From NCBI GenBank assembly GCA_963070105.1, contig OY718808.1:5929738-5993737 (forward strand): a stretch of DNA of 64,000 nucleotides. Reading direction: 5' to 3'. Of the stretch, positions 12,512-24,421 are shown piece after piece; position 1 is the stretch's first letter; each line of letters starts with the position of its first letter. This DNA is from Litomosoides sigmodontis. Taxonomy: Eukaryota > Nematoda > Chromadorea > Rhabditida > Onchocercidae. A program made the translations under genes and the position numbers. The notes beneath the pieces were generated by a model. The model saw only the letters and a program-made list of their open reading frames with translations, ran no database searches and had not been told where the DNA came from.

Positions 12512-15500
12512 TTCCTCTAAATGTTGTTTTTTTCTCTAACAATTCCCAGCGCTATTTGGAAAGCTAACGCTTGATGATCTGACATTTATGGATAATCTAG
12601 CGTGCTTGAAGTTGCTCGGCAATCTTTAAATTCAATTTTGTTTCTCTTCTAATTGCTGGATATTACCCATTTCGATTTCGCTAATTAACCTTTCATACTT
12701 TCGTCTCTCAACTTTTCTGTGCTATTCCCTCATCGCTTTAATCTGCTAGCCAGGGTGATCACTTCTTCGCGTAGCTTGTATATTTCCAAATTGTTTCCAA
12801 TTTCCCTTCTAAGCGGATATTTCGCTTTTCTTAAAAAAATTTAAATGTCAAAAGTATAATTTTGAGTTCCTCCACAAAACTATTAGCAGAAAAATTTCAC
12901 CTCTCTCTCCAAGAAATATCTGTCTTTTTTATGAGTAATATAGTGAATTGGTTGGTTGATATTTTAGTATGTTTGCTGTGAAAATCCAAAGACAATTTTT
13001 ACGACAAAAATTAAGTGTTATTCCAATCTCTGTTAATTTTAATTAACTTTTTGTAAATAAATTGTTGCGACATGAAATAAATACTTTTTGCAGGTAAATT
13101 TTAGCACTTTATTTTATATTTCATAAATTTTAGCAGAATGATTATAATTCTAAAAGTATCATTTCATTTCATTTCTTCGTATATGTTTCTTTTCTTAAGA
13201 TCGTTTTAGAGAGCTCGTTGGTACCGTTTTAGCCATGCCATTTCTTTCTTTCTTTGCTGCAATTGCTATAATTTATCAGATTTAATTCCTTTTTCAGTGA
13301 CTCACTAAATTGTTTTGTAAATATTTGAAAAGTGTAAACAGAGCGCCGCCTCACCGAAATGCTAACGAAGTGGGAGAATAGCAAATAATATTATTTGTAA
13401 TTAGTTGCATATTTATTTTCCTCATTCGCTCCATTCAGAGGAAACGAAAGACCATTATCATTCGCTTCATTATCACTGATTATTTCCTTTTACTACCAAT
13501 CGATACTATCATTACTGCCACCCTCTTTTGGGGGAAATGCCAAACTTACACATTTATTAACTTCCTTACTTCAAAATCCTACAGTCCGTGAATTTGACTT
13601 ATCGAAAAATTCTCTTCTCAAATAGCCTGTCTTCTTTCGTCCTATTTCTTACCGACAACACTCCACAATTCTCATTTCAGTAGAGAACCAAATTGATAAT
13701 GTTGAGGATTTTTTACTTCACTTTTTACATCTTCATATTTTACATACTCTCTATTGGTTTCCGTTCGGTACTTGTTAAATTTTCTGAGCTCATTAATGCA
13801 ACAAATAGAGATGAGCTTCAATTTCAACCTTAGAATGATTTATTTGTTAAAGCAATATGCAAATTAGCAATGATAAATGACAAAATTGTTTAGCAATGAG
13901 AGAACTGCTTAAACGGCAGCATTTCCTCCCTTTTCCGAATTTGCCAGTCAGTTACTACCACAATGAGAAAACCGTGAAGGAAGAAGGCCTCCGATCACAG
14001 AGCACTTTGCGCTCAAGCGGAGAGAGGAGGATAGCGATGCGGTTGTCAAAGATCTGTTTACAGTGTAATTCATCAAAAGCAACCATTATGTACGATTGCT
14101 GGTAGTTATGTGTCACCGTCGTCACCGCCATCGACCTACCTACCTACCTGTCATCCCTCATCTCCGTCTTCAATGGACCTCTGAAATTTCCACCTCCCTC
14201 AATCCTCTCTCCCTCACTCTCGCAGCAGTGACGCTCATCAGTTAACATCTTTGCGCAAATTCTTTCTTTCAGTCTTACCTACCGCTCACCACCTATTTTG
14301 ACAGAACAATTTAGAACAAAGGGATCATTCCTTTTTATTTCCTCACTTTTAGTAATTGAATGTGACGTCAGTTGAAAAATAAAGTTTTGTTAATTTTATG
14401 TTCAAATGCTCATTTATTCATTGAAATTTCCACTTTTTTATTTTAAACTAAAATTTTTTTCAGTTGAGTGGGACTTTCCTTCCTTAATTAATCCATTAGT
14501 AATTAATGCTATTCTTCAGTCTTATTCATTCAGTTTGTTGCATTTGCCATTTATTTTTATTGGTGTCAACGGTATATAACTCACTTTTGACTTTTTCTAT
14601 TTCTCACAAATGTCGAAATTATTAAAACTTCTCAACAAAGTTAGTCAAACTGAGTTGTTAAGTTCTTACTATCAAAACATCCTTTAAGTCACTGTCTTCT
14701 GTAATTTATGGTCATTTCAATTTTTTAATTTAAGCAGCGAGGCCCACAAAGGTCACACTGGCCATTAACAATACCTTAGACTCCTGCACATCCAATTGAA
14801 ATTAGTTTCAAATCTCAACAAAATTGTAGAATTTCCGGAAGATTAAGTGGAAGCAATTTATGCTCAATGATTTAGTACTGCATTGATGAAATTACCATTT
14901 TAGGTGCTCAGTCTTCCGCTACAAAATTTTCCTTTTAAGAAGCCATCATTTAAAAGAAAAAAGTTGAGTAGCTGGAAAGATTACATTTGCAAAACCGACT
15001 TTTTCCAAGTTTTAAAGCTAAAAAAACTAAAAGTGAAAAGAGAGGCATTTAGCATGTGGGCAGTTCGGAAATCAAACGATCAGTGATATCATTTAGGAAA
15101 TCGCTAGAAGATAATTTCAACTGATAAATCGCTTGTGATAAAAGAGCAGTGAAAAAACCTTTCGGCGCTTTATGCTTTTCAGTGCAATTCTGCTTTTCTT
15201 ATTTCAACTTAAATTACACTTAATAGCTATTGTACTTTGATAGCAATCATCTTTAGCTCCGCTACTTTTGAAAATCCTTGCTGAGCAGAGAAGTTGAATT
15301 TCTTTCTTCAAAAATTGACATATTTTTACGAAAGTAATGGTGTTCAACTTGGCTGCTTTCTTTAAATTAGGAATTAAATGCAACAATGTAAATTTAAATT
15401 TCATTATTAACTGAACGAATGAATGAATACATTTAATGCCAATATTTTCGTTGCACTGACTTTTTTAGTATAAAATTGCTACGCAACAAATGAGTGGGAT

Positions 15501-18500
15501 GAAAATGTGAGTGAATGGAAAATTAAATAAAATTAAGTGAAAAGAGCCAATTGATATAATGGAGAGTGTAATTGTGACAGAGGGATGGGTGGGTGGACGA
15601 GGAAGAAGGAGAAGAATGAAATGGACGCTGAAGAAACAAACGTTCGTTTGTGCTTTCTGTCCTTGAAGAGCACGCCACGACGCCCGGAAACCTCACTTGC
15701 TGCTTCACCTGACAGTCACTTTCCATTCGTCACAAAATGTGTCAGCAACCGGTTTCTCACACCGACAAAACACATCCATCCGTCCGTCCTCTCTCCAAAC
15801 TGCTTCTCACCGACCGTACTGATATTGTTGGCTTTTCCTCTCTTTTTCTTCCTCTTAGCAGAAAGGAGGTTAGGGAGTGAGTGGAAGTAAATAACATTAA
15901 CTGATTTCAGTAAGGTTGTGTAGCGACATCGCGTGACCTAGTAGGCTCACGCAGTTAATGTGGGACTGTTTTGAGGTTGCCCTCTCTTACGCTTTCGTAG
16001 ACTGGCAGTTTCAATGATTGCAGTTGCAAAACATAAGTGATAACATTTGCTGAAATTCTTTGCTTCAGTTGCTGGTGGAAGAGAGAATTTGCTACTTTAT
16101 TTTTTAAATTTCTCCTTTTTTTTAATCGTTGAAATGGACTAAAATTAATTTGTTCTCTTCCAAAAGATATTCAAAAAGGAAAGAAAAAAACAAAGAAACG
16201 GAGCTATTCCAAATTGATTGCAAAAAATGATTTCACTAGGAATAATGCATTTTAGATTACTTACTTCGTTATGTTATTAGCTGATTCAATCAATCGATGG
16301 TGACCTAAAAATGTGCTAATTAATGAGTGGATGCATTTCACAGATAAGGTTTTTAGCTTTTCATGAAATGAATGAAAGAGCTCGAGTGGCTGACTGCGAA
16401 CAAAGCTGTCCAAAACTAGGTCTTTGTTTTTATTTTCTTTTTTCAGTTCAACGTTGAAGTTATGGAAATGTTATGCTTGCATTTTTGCATTTTGACGGAA
16501 AGGGCAAGTGTGAATTGATTTGTGAAAAGAGGCTAATGCCGCCCATCAATAACTTCAAAAGGATATTTTTACCGCTCACCGTTAAATTCAACTTTAATTC
16601 TGCTCGCTTTGAGAATTGGTTATGCAAATGTAAGATGGCAGCTTAGAGGAAAAGAGATTTGATTTTAAAAAACTTTTTATTCCTTGCAGTATAAGTTAAT
16701 CATGCAAATGAAAGTTGAAAATGTCAGCTGTAATTTCACTTTACAATTGCCCTTCGCTCTAAGCCTTGTGAAAAAATCGGTGATTGAACAGATGAATTAT
16801 TGTGAGTATCTTTCCGTAAATAAAAAGTTTTAATTTTTCAATTCATTTCTGTTTCTCGTTCCAATTTTGATTGATTTTCAGTTCTGTTTGGTGAATTAAT
16901 TGGACAGCGGGAAGTTTGATTGAAGAGGAGAGAGCAACTCGGATAAATAATGCCCAGTAGACCTCTCTCAAGAATCATCTTAATCGCAAAGGTCCCTCTT
17001 CCCTATTAGTTAACTATGCCACTTCAAAATAATACTTCATTTCCTTCTTCTTCCTATTTCCTGCTCTGTCACAACGAAGAATTGAGGATTTTTAAACCAA
17101 TTTTGATAGTCGTCTTTTTAATTTTTAAGTTTGAAGTTTATTTATGGAATTTTTGAACCTTAAGTATCTGAAAAAAAGGGTAAATGTAGTACAAATTAGA
17201 AATGCAAGATTCAAGGCTTACTTCAGAGGTAACGGGTGAACGAACAACTTCGTTCCTTTTCTTCTTCCTTCATTTCTTCTGAAATATCCTCTCTGAAATT
17301 TCCAATGAAAAAAATGTTTGGTACTTGAGACATGTATTTAATAATGAATGCGCAAATGTCTCAAATTGTCAAGTGTCGCTTGAGATGGATGATTGGTGCA
17401 GAAATTTGCAGAGTGTATGTGGGATGAATGGACGAATGAGTTTAAATTGGCTGAGTGGACAGTGGTAGTAAGTAATTGCGGAAACAGGATTTGCAATGAG
17501 ACAGTAGAAGTCATCGATCATTAGCGCCCTAACTGAGAACAGGTAAAACATTGCTGCGGCAATGAACGTCAAAAGAAAATCGAAATTTTATGCAACATGA
17601 ATTAACTTACATATATTAATTTGCTACGTTATATTATGCTTTCCGTACGGCCACATTTATCAGTTGAGTTTGTCAACATCTGAATTTTAAAGGTAAAGTC
17701 TTAGTTTCGCGCACTACAAGAATTGAAATCGGTTAGTGACTAATAAAATTACTTAAAATTAACCTTGCTGCTTACTCTTCCCACTCGATGATTAATCTTT
17801 CACTCATTTAGCGCGTTGTTTCTATCACTTTTAACATTTACTAACAAATCGCTCAAAAAAAAGTTCAATAAGTACTATTTTTAAATGGAAGAATTAAATA
17901 TAAAATGAGAAAGAAAGTTAGCAACTTTCCTTTGTTCAACAAAACAAAAATGAATTATTTGAAGAATAGGACAGAGCAAAACGAAAGGTTAGTGAGTGAA
18001 GTTAATGAACTTTTATTGTAACAAATTAATTTGCTATATTTTATGTTACCATAAAAGTACTGCTTTATATTTGAAACAAACGGATGATAACGGACGGTCA
18101 GAGGTCAATTAATAATCCCTTTAACGTACACTATTTATTGAAAATATCGATGTGATAAAGTCGATACGATGACTAATTCTAATTATTTTACGAATAACCT
18201 ATGAGTGCCATCGTTTCTTTTCCACATTGAATCAAAGGAACTATAAATCGGATCATTATCAGTTATCACTGTGCGCTAGAGGTCATGATGGATCATTAAA
18301 TTCTGGACCGATAAGGGATGGACGATTAGGACGAATGGACGAATGGACAGTTTCTATCAAATCCCCCCATTTTCCTTCACTTTATCGATAAGACTATTTG
18401 CCATTTCATTTCACCCATTCCTTATGATAACGAAAAGCAACTTTTTGATATTGTAGTATTTGCTGCTTCAATCACCCGTTCAATCATCCATTCAAATTCA

Positions 18501-18690
18501 ATTTCAAAAGACAAAAGAAAAAATTCCTCTGATTGGCAAATTTGTGACAACATTTATGACAATTTTAATTTTCCCTCAAATTGTTAAATTTCCTCAATGA
18601 AAACGTTGGTTTTTGCTTGGAATTTGTTTGTTACAATTTTTTGGCATAATTGCTTAATTTATGGCAGTGAAGCATTTCTTTTTTCCTCCC

Positions 18691-18731
18691 TTGCCACGTT
18701 GTGTAATTATGCAAATTACACGACGTGGCAA
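18691..18731. repeat. 18-bp near-perfect hairpin
   Basis: TTGCCACGTTGTGTAATT at 18691-18708 pairs with AATTACACGACGTGGCAA at 18714-18731; the only non-Watson-Crick position is one G-T pair. The loop is five bases. It lies about 400 bases upstream of the hexosaminidase start and immediately before an 86-codon open frame (18725-18985) of no recognised family. Confidence 0.7.
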
Positions 18732-19122
18732 AAGTGGAGCGCAGTGAAAGTGAACATTCCATAAATTCCATTTTTTCACAACAGTTAGAATACCTAATTA
18801 GACTGAGAAGAACATCGATATCACTGCATGGGGACATGTTAGATGAAATGAATGAGTACTGTCAATTTGAAATGAGTGCTTTCGCACTTTCAACTGCTCG
18901 GACGGACACTCTCAAGAATTTGAATAACGCAGAAGCTTGCTATTCGAAACATTCAGTTGCACTTTCTAAAACGATTATGCAATGAATGTGCGCTTCCTTG
19001 TTGAGTGAGTGGAGCTTTTCTCTGATAAGGTAATTGTGGAAAGTGAATCACATTATCATTACTCGTTATCAGTGCACTTCTGTATAACTGTAGAAATTGT
19101 TTAAACAATTAATTTTGGGCCT

Positions 19123-22100
19123 ATGATCGCTGCTGGTACGCGAACTCGATGGTTGAGGTGTAGAATATGGAGACTGATATCCATGCGAACATTCCTTACT
19201 CTCATGTTTTGTTGCATTGTTCTTGAAATTACTCTTGGCTTACCTGCCTACATGCAGCAGGTAAAGGTTAGAATCATTTGTCCTTCTTAATTTGTTGAAA
19301 ATATATTCGATCAAATAAACAGCATCAGAATGATTAGAAAAAAGGGAAGAATTATGAGAGTTAATTTAGAGAGATGAACTACCTGTGGAAAATTCCGGAG
19401 CTTTCGCTAGCAAACGTTCAGCGATAATGAAAGCAAAAGATTTACCGAAATTACAGCGGAATGTTAGTTCTAGTAATTTTAAATTATTTAACCAAGCAAT
19501 TCCATTCTATCTGATTTGCAAAAGTTAACGAATTCGACAAACTGCAAGTTTGAATTAAATTTGGACGGAAAAAAGGAGTTAGTCACATTTGCGCAGTGCA
19601 GTTTTTATGAGTAAAAATGCGATTGATTTTGAAATTACAATTTGCATCAAATTTAGATGCCTTTTTCTAAACGAAAAATTTATTCGAAATCTTTCAGGAG
19701 AAACATGTGCGGTGGTCGATGGAAAAAAACAAAGGCTGGATATCTAAACATCGGGAAGCACCGAAATCAGTCGAAATGCAAGCTTATCAGCAAGCGCAAA
19801 ATGGCGACACTAAAGCTTCCTACGATGTACATTTTTGCATCTTACAAAATTTCAATCCTTTCTAATTTTTATTTCGCTAAGTATGCTTAATAGTGAAATC
19901 CATGAGAAGTCATTTGTGAGTGGATAACTTTGCAATCAATCAATCGGCATATCGATGTTGTGCTACGTGTTACTTTCGATCAGATGTTTTCGATAGGTGT
20001 TTTAATTATAGCGGAAGGCAATGGCAAGCCTTTGAATTCCTATTCTCACGTTTTGCATTGAAATTTGTTCCCTTACAACTCTCATCCCTCAAAATTGCAA
20101 TTGTAAAAAAGAAACTTTTGGTTTGCCACTTCAAATTTTCAGAAATCATTTTACGCAAACAGAATAATTCATTTTGACTTGAAAGGTGCCGCACCAAAAA
20201 TATCATATTTGAAAGAAGTATTAAGGCTTGTAAAAGCGAGCGACGCTACAGGTCCGTCTAATTCATTCCACTGAAAATATTAGTCAAATTTTCTGCGAAA
20301 TTATTGAAGTTCCCTTAATATTCAATTTCATGCTGTAATTGCTTTATTATCAAACAGTTTCGATCACATAAGTTTCCTGAGCAACAATTTCAGGCCTTCT
20401 GATATCAGTAAAATGCTTCATATCACTTACGGAAATGATAATTTGAGATAATACATTTCAGGCATTTTGATAGAATGGGAGGATACATTTCCATTTGACG
20501 GTATTCTGGCGGAGAATCGTAACAGCGACGCTTACACGGTGGAAGAGGTGCGTGACCTGTTGCAGACAGCTAAATCACTCAACCTTGATGTCATACCGCT
20601 CGTGCCAACTTTCGGACATTTGGAATGGATTCTTAAAGTGGAAAAATTTCGACAGTATCGACAAAATGACATGTTTCCACAAGTATATTAAACTAATTAA
20701 ATGCAATTTAAATTGATGTAAATGAAGCTAAGACAGATTGTCGTGAATTCGCTTCCGTCTCTGAAATTCGAACGTATTGAGAGGCGTATCATCCGTTTAC
20801 AGGTCATTTGCTTAGCAGATAGTGATGGCGTTTCAGTTGTTTTGGAAGCTATACGACAGGTTGTTCAGCTTCATCTACCATTCGGAATAACATATTTTCA
20901 CATTGGTGCTGATGAAGCTTTTCAGGTTTGACTTTTTTTTTCCTTTCTTCTTCCCGCATTCTCTGTTCAAATTTTTAATTTCAGAAGAGCTAAAACAAAG
21001 AAAAAAACCTGAAAGATATTGTGTTCGCTAAGCTGTGAATTATCAGAAATACACAACTATTTCATCCATTCACTCTTTTAAACATTTTTCGGCATTTTGT
21101 CAATGCGTTCTGTTTAGTTTGGTGAGTGCTTGAAAGACCGTCAATGGCTGGAAACGAACAAAAATGAAGGAAAGGATAGCCTCGCAGCAATGCATTTAGC
21201 GAAAATTGCAAATTACGTCAAAACGCTAATTCCAAACGTTAGGTAAACTGAGCGATTGCATTCATTGCTCACAGCAAGTCGATTGGCAAACATCTGAAAA
21301 TGTGACGGATGAATTTCAGAGTGCTGGCATGGCATGACATGATCAAGTCATTTGAGATGACACTCATCGAGCAGTATCGGCTGGATCGACTCCTGGAGGT
21401 GGTGGTTTGGGATTACTCCGAAACGTTGCAACAACAAAATGGTATCCTTCTTGCCTCTTGAATTCATCAAATGTTTCAGAAATTTCAACCTGGAATATTA
21501 TGAATTTGAATTAAATTTACATTAACTTAATAGATGGCACCTTAGAACAAATAGCAGAGTGAACATTTTACTAAACTTTTCCTTACATACTACTTCTCAA
21601 AACGATTTCAGAAATGTTTTAAAAATTTCTTATTGAAATTACTAAAAGTCAATTTTGCTTTGCAAGAGATCACGTGGAATTCGCTCGCTGCAAAATTTCC
21701 AATAATTTGGGGTTCGTCCGCTTATAAAGGAGCCAATAAGCCATCGTCAGAATTTTTAGATTTAAAGCATTATTTTCGAAACAATAGGGAATGGATCATT
21801 CATCGAAAAGTAAGTCATTTCCCAATGAAAAAGGTTTACTTCATTGCCTGTTTTAGGTCAACACAAGGGGTGAACCATCCAATTTGATTCAAAAAAAACT
21901 TTAATTGAAATTTCATATGGACTGCATGAGATGATATGATTTATGTGAAAAAATTGTCGTATCGGAATGATCAAAGTTTTTCGATAGGTTTAAAATATAA
22001 GTGCCTTTGATGGACTTCCTTTGATGATAGCAGTTCTTGAAGAAGGAAAAAACATTAAAACGCATAATTTATAAAAAAAAAAAGCTTTAAAAAATGAGCT

Positions 22101-23828
22101 GCAAATGTGGCGACTTGTTGAACAGATATTAGCAGGTAAAATTTCGTCCTCCTAAATTTTGACTTATTCCTAGGGGACGACAATTTCTCATTTCGCAATC
22201 ACTGCTTGTTGTTCTCAAAAAAGAGAGGGACTATGTTGCATGATATGGAAGATCATTCATGCTATTTTCAACTTCTAACATTTAATTCAAACTTCCCAGT
22301 TTCGTCTTTCGAAATTTCAATTAATTTACTTCCTATCAACAATTATTTATAATAAATTATGAACATATAAAAAAAGTTCATTTCTCACTTTTACCACTAC
22401 CGTCATATCCGTAACATACTACAAAACCGTAGTCAATTTGAAATTTTTGTCTTCTTAAAATCAAAATTTAAATTTCAATTTGAATTCAGCTTTTGCAGTT
22501 ACGTGAAACTACGAAACTGTCTAGCCAATAATCGATACAAGCATTTTGACGATGAAAAGAAGTGAAAATATTTCTTTTAGTTGTACGGCGAACTGTTTCA
22601 TACATTCCGTGGTTTGATCATAACCGGTTGGCAACGATACGACCACTTTGCTGTATTATGTGAACTTCTTCCAGTTGGACTCCCATCGGCTGTCTTAAAT
22701 CTCTTAGTGAGTAAAAGTACTAAAGTCGAAAATATTTCCCGTTGAAATCTATTAAAATTTGAAGTCTCATTTAAATATTGCGTTAGCGACAATTGATTGA
22801 TAAGTTCAGTGGAATGTATTCTCATGAGCGATGCTATCATGAAATAGAAGTATGTGAGATAGGAATTTCCTTCCTTCAACTCTCTCATTTCGCACTGAGT
22901 ACTATCACTATGAGCGAAGAAAGCGCTAGTTGTTTCAATAGTATTGCTGCGGTAAGTTTTGCAGTTAGCAAAAGCAGGCGATAAGTACTTCACACAAGCG
23001 GTGGTCAATGCTGCTACTGTTGTCCTGAATTGTACCTCAACGATCTCACTCGAATATATGCATTCATTCGATTCTTGCACTTTCCCAGGTAACGACGCTC
23101 TTAATTTAGTGCTAGCCGTGTGCTAATCGGAATCTCTTCTCTATTAATCTACTTGAAACTGATAGTTTCAGCTTATCCTAATTGCTGAAGTGAAGTTAAC
23201 GATCAGTTAGAAATTGAAGAAGGGATTGATTGTCATGGCGGAAAAATTGCAGGTGTTGAATTGTTCAGTGTTATTCATTCTCTACGTGATTACGTCAGTG
23301 TGATCAAAAGTGAAGTTTTTGAGAGTAATCAGGTGAAAGGTTGGCTCAGTCGATTCAACGTGCATCATGGCTACACTCAGTTGTGGTACTTGCTACAGTT
23401 GAAAAGTATCATTGAAATGCACACTAATGAAATGTTCAGTACAGTAAGTTGCTTTTTTCTTTGATCAACAACTGACTGACTTTTCAATTCATTCCTAACA
23501 GTGGAAAAGAGAGGGAGGATAGCTTTGACAGTAATTCCGTCTGCTGAAGAGTTCCCAAGTGAATTATGACTGACTAAGCAACACTGTACTCCAATGTGCA
23601 CATTTACTTTGAAAATACTTTTCTGCCTCTTAGAGCAGAGTGATCGAATCTTTGATGCAACCAATTTATCGTCGAAATACAATCGACGAATGGCTCTATG
23701 AAAATATCGATCCGATCATAGAGCAACTGATGGAACTTTTGCAACAAATTTCGCAACTTCAAATGCAGCGAACATTCACAGTGAGAAATTTTGATATCAA
23801 AAGGAGTCGAATGAATTACGCGCTGTAA
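19123..23828 (+). CDS. Hexosaminidase D-like glycosidase (GH20), membrane-anchored
   Basis: Removes terminal beta-linked N-acetylhexosamines from glycans. Exons: 19123-19260, 20143-20251, 20462-20682, 20803-20925, 21118-21242, 21320-21441, 21667-21809, 22581-22706, 22787-22849, 22965-23088, 23253-23443 and 23634-23828; joined frame 559 residues, all phases agree. Family signatures in order: [34 protein letters not shown] with the catalytic Asp-Glu pair at about 193-194, [25 protein letters not shown] and a C-terminal [10 protein letters not shown]. Residues 1-20 are Arg-rich and 21-40 hydrophobic, so a type II anchor is predicted; a second Met at residue 21 would instead give a signal peptide. 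Vertebrate HEXD is nucleocytoplasmic, whereas nematode relatives (C. elegans HEX-2 to HEX-5 group) act in the secretory route. I prefer that location by inference. The link between exons 9 and 10 (donor 22850, acceptor 22964) is the least certain splice. Confidence 0.93.
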
Positions 23829-23865
23829 TTTCGTTCTTTTTATTCCCTTTCCTTAGAAGAGGTCC

Positions 23866-23892
23866 CTCTCTCTCTCTCTCTCTCTCTCTCTC
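23866..23892. repeat. (CT)n microsatellite
   Basis: A near-pure CT run 40 bases after the hexosaminidase stop codon, probably in its 3' untranslated or flanking DNA. Confidence 0.9.
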
Positions 23893-24330
23893 AGTCTCTC
23901 TCCAATCTCATCCTAACACGTCCTGTTATCATATCAAATTAATAATTGCTGATGCTGACCACAGAATGTATTATATGTTTTTTTGTTGCTTTAAAATTAT
24001 TCATAAAAAGTCAGCAATTTTTGATGATCAATGATGGTGTTGTTTTAGCTTAGTGAGTTCACTATTTAGTTGAGCACGGAAAGGTCATTTCCATTCTTCT
24101 TCCTTTCATTGTCCATTCCTCTTTTTGCCATTTGGTCTAAATGAATTACACCAAAATGTTCACCTTCACTCTTAAGCTTTCAGTCTTATCATTCGGGTAT
24201 GTGCTTGTTCTTATCAAGCAGTTCAAAGCCTTACTGTAAATGTCATTTTTGTAAAACATTTATTTTCATTCTTTCACAGTTTACTTTGTTTTCTAAGATT
24301 GCTTCGCTTGTTGAGAGTGAAATCAAATTT

Positions 24331-24421
24331 ATGTTATTATTATTATCATTATTGGTATTATAATTATTACTAATTATTATTATCAATTATTATTATTGTC
24401 ATTATTATTATTAATTATTTA
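24331..24421. repeat. Imperfect (ATT)n tract
   Basis: About 90 bases of ATT/TTA triplets with scattered C and G substitutions, in intergenic DNA. Confidence 0.8.

Larger units (their letters stand above)
1..19122. other. Gene-poor 19-kb region
   Basis: I find no recognisable protein domain, tRNA or rRNA here on either strand. Open frames are short, AT-driven and show no family signature. What can be seen are simple repeats (CT/CCCT, CTG, GGAT, AC), three inverted repeats, a 22-base direct duplication, and a few locally G+C-richer patches (about 5820-5990, 14110-14290, 15650-15800). It could be intergenic DNA, regulatory DNA upstream of the hexosaminidase gene, or large introns of a gene that extends off the left edge; the sequence does not decide. 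Confidence 0.6.

Noticed and set aside
22598..23080. 160-codon open frame on the minus strand
   Set aside because: It lies exactly over hexosaminidase exons 8-10, and its text is the antisense shadow of conserved + strand motifs such as GWQRYDHF.
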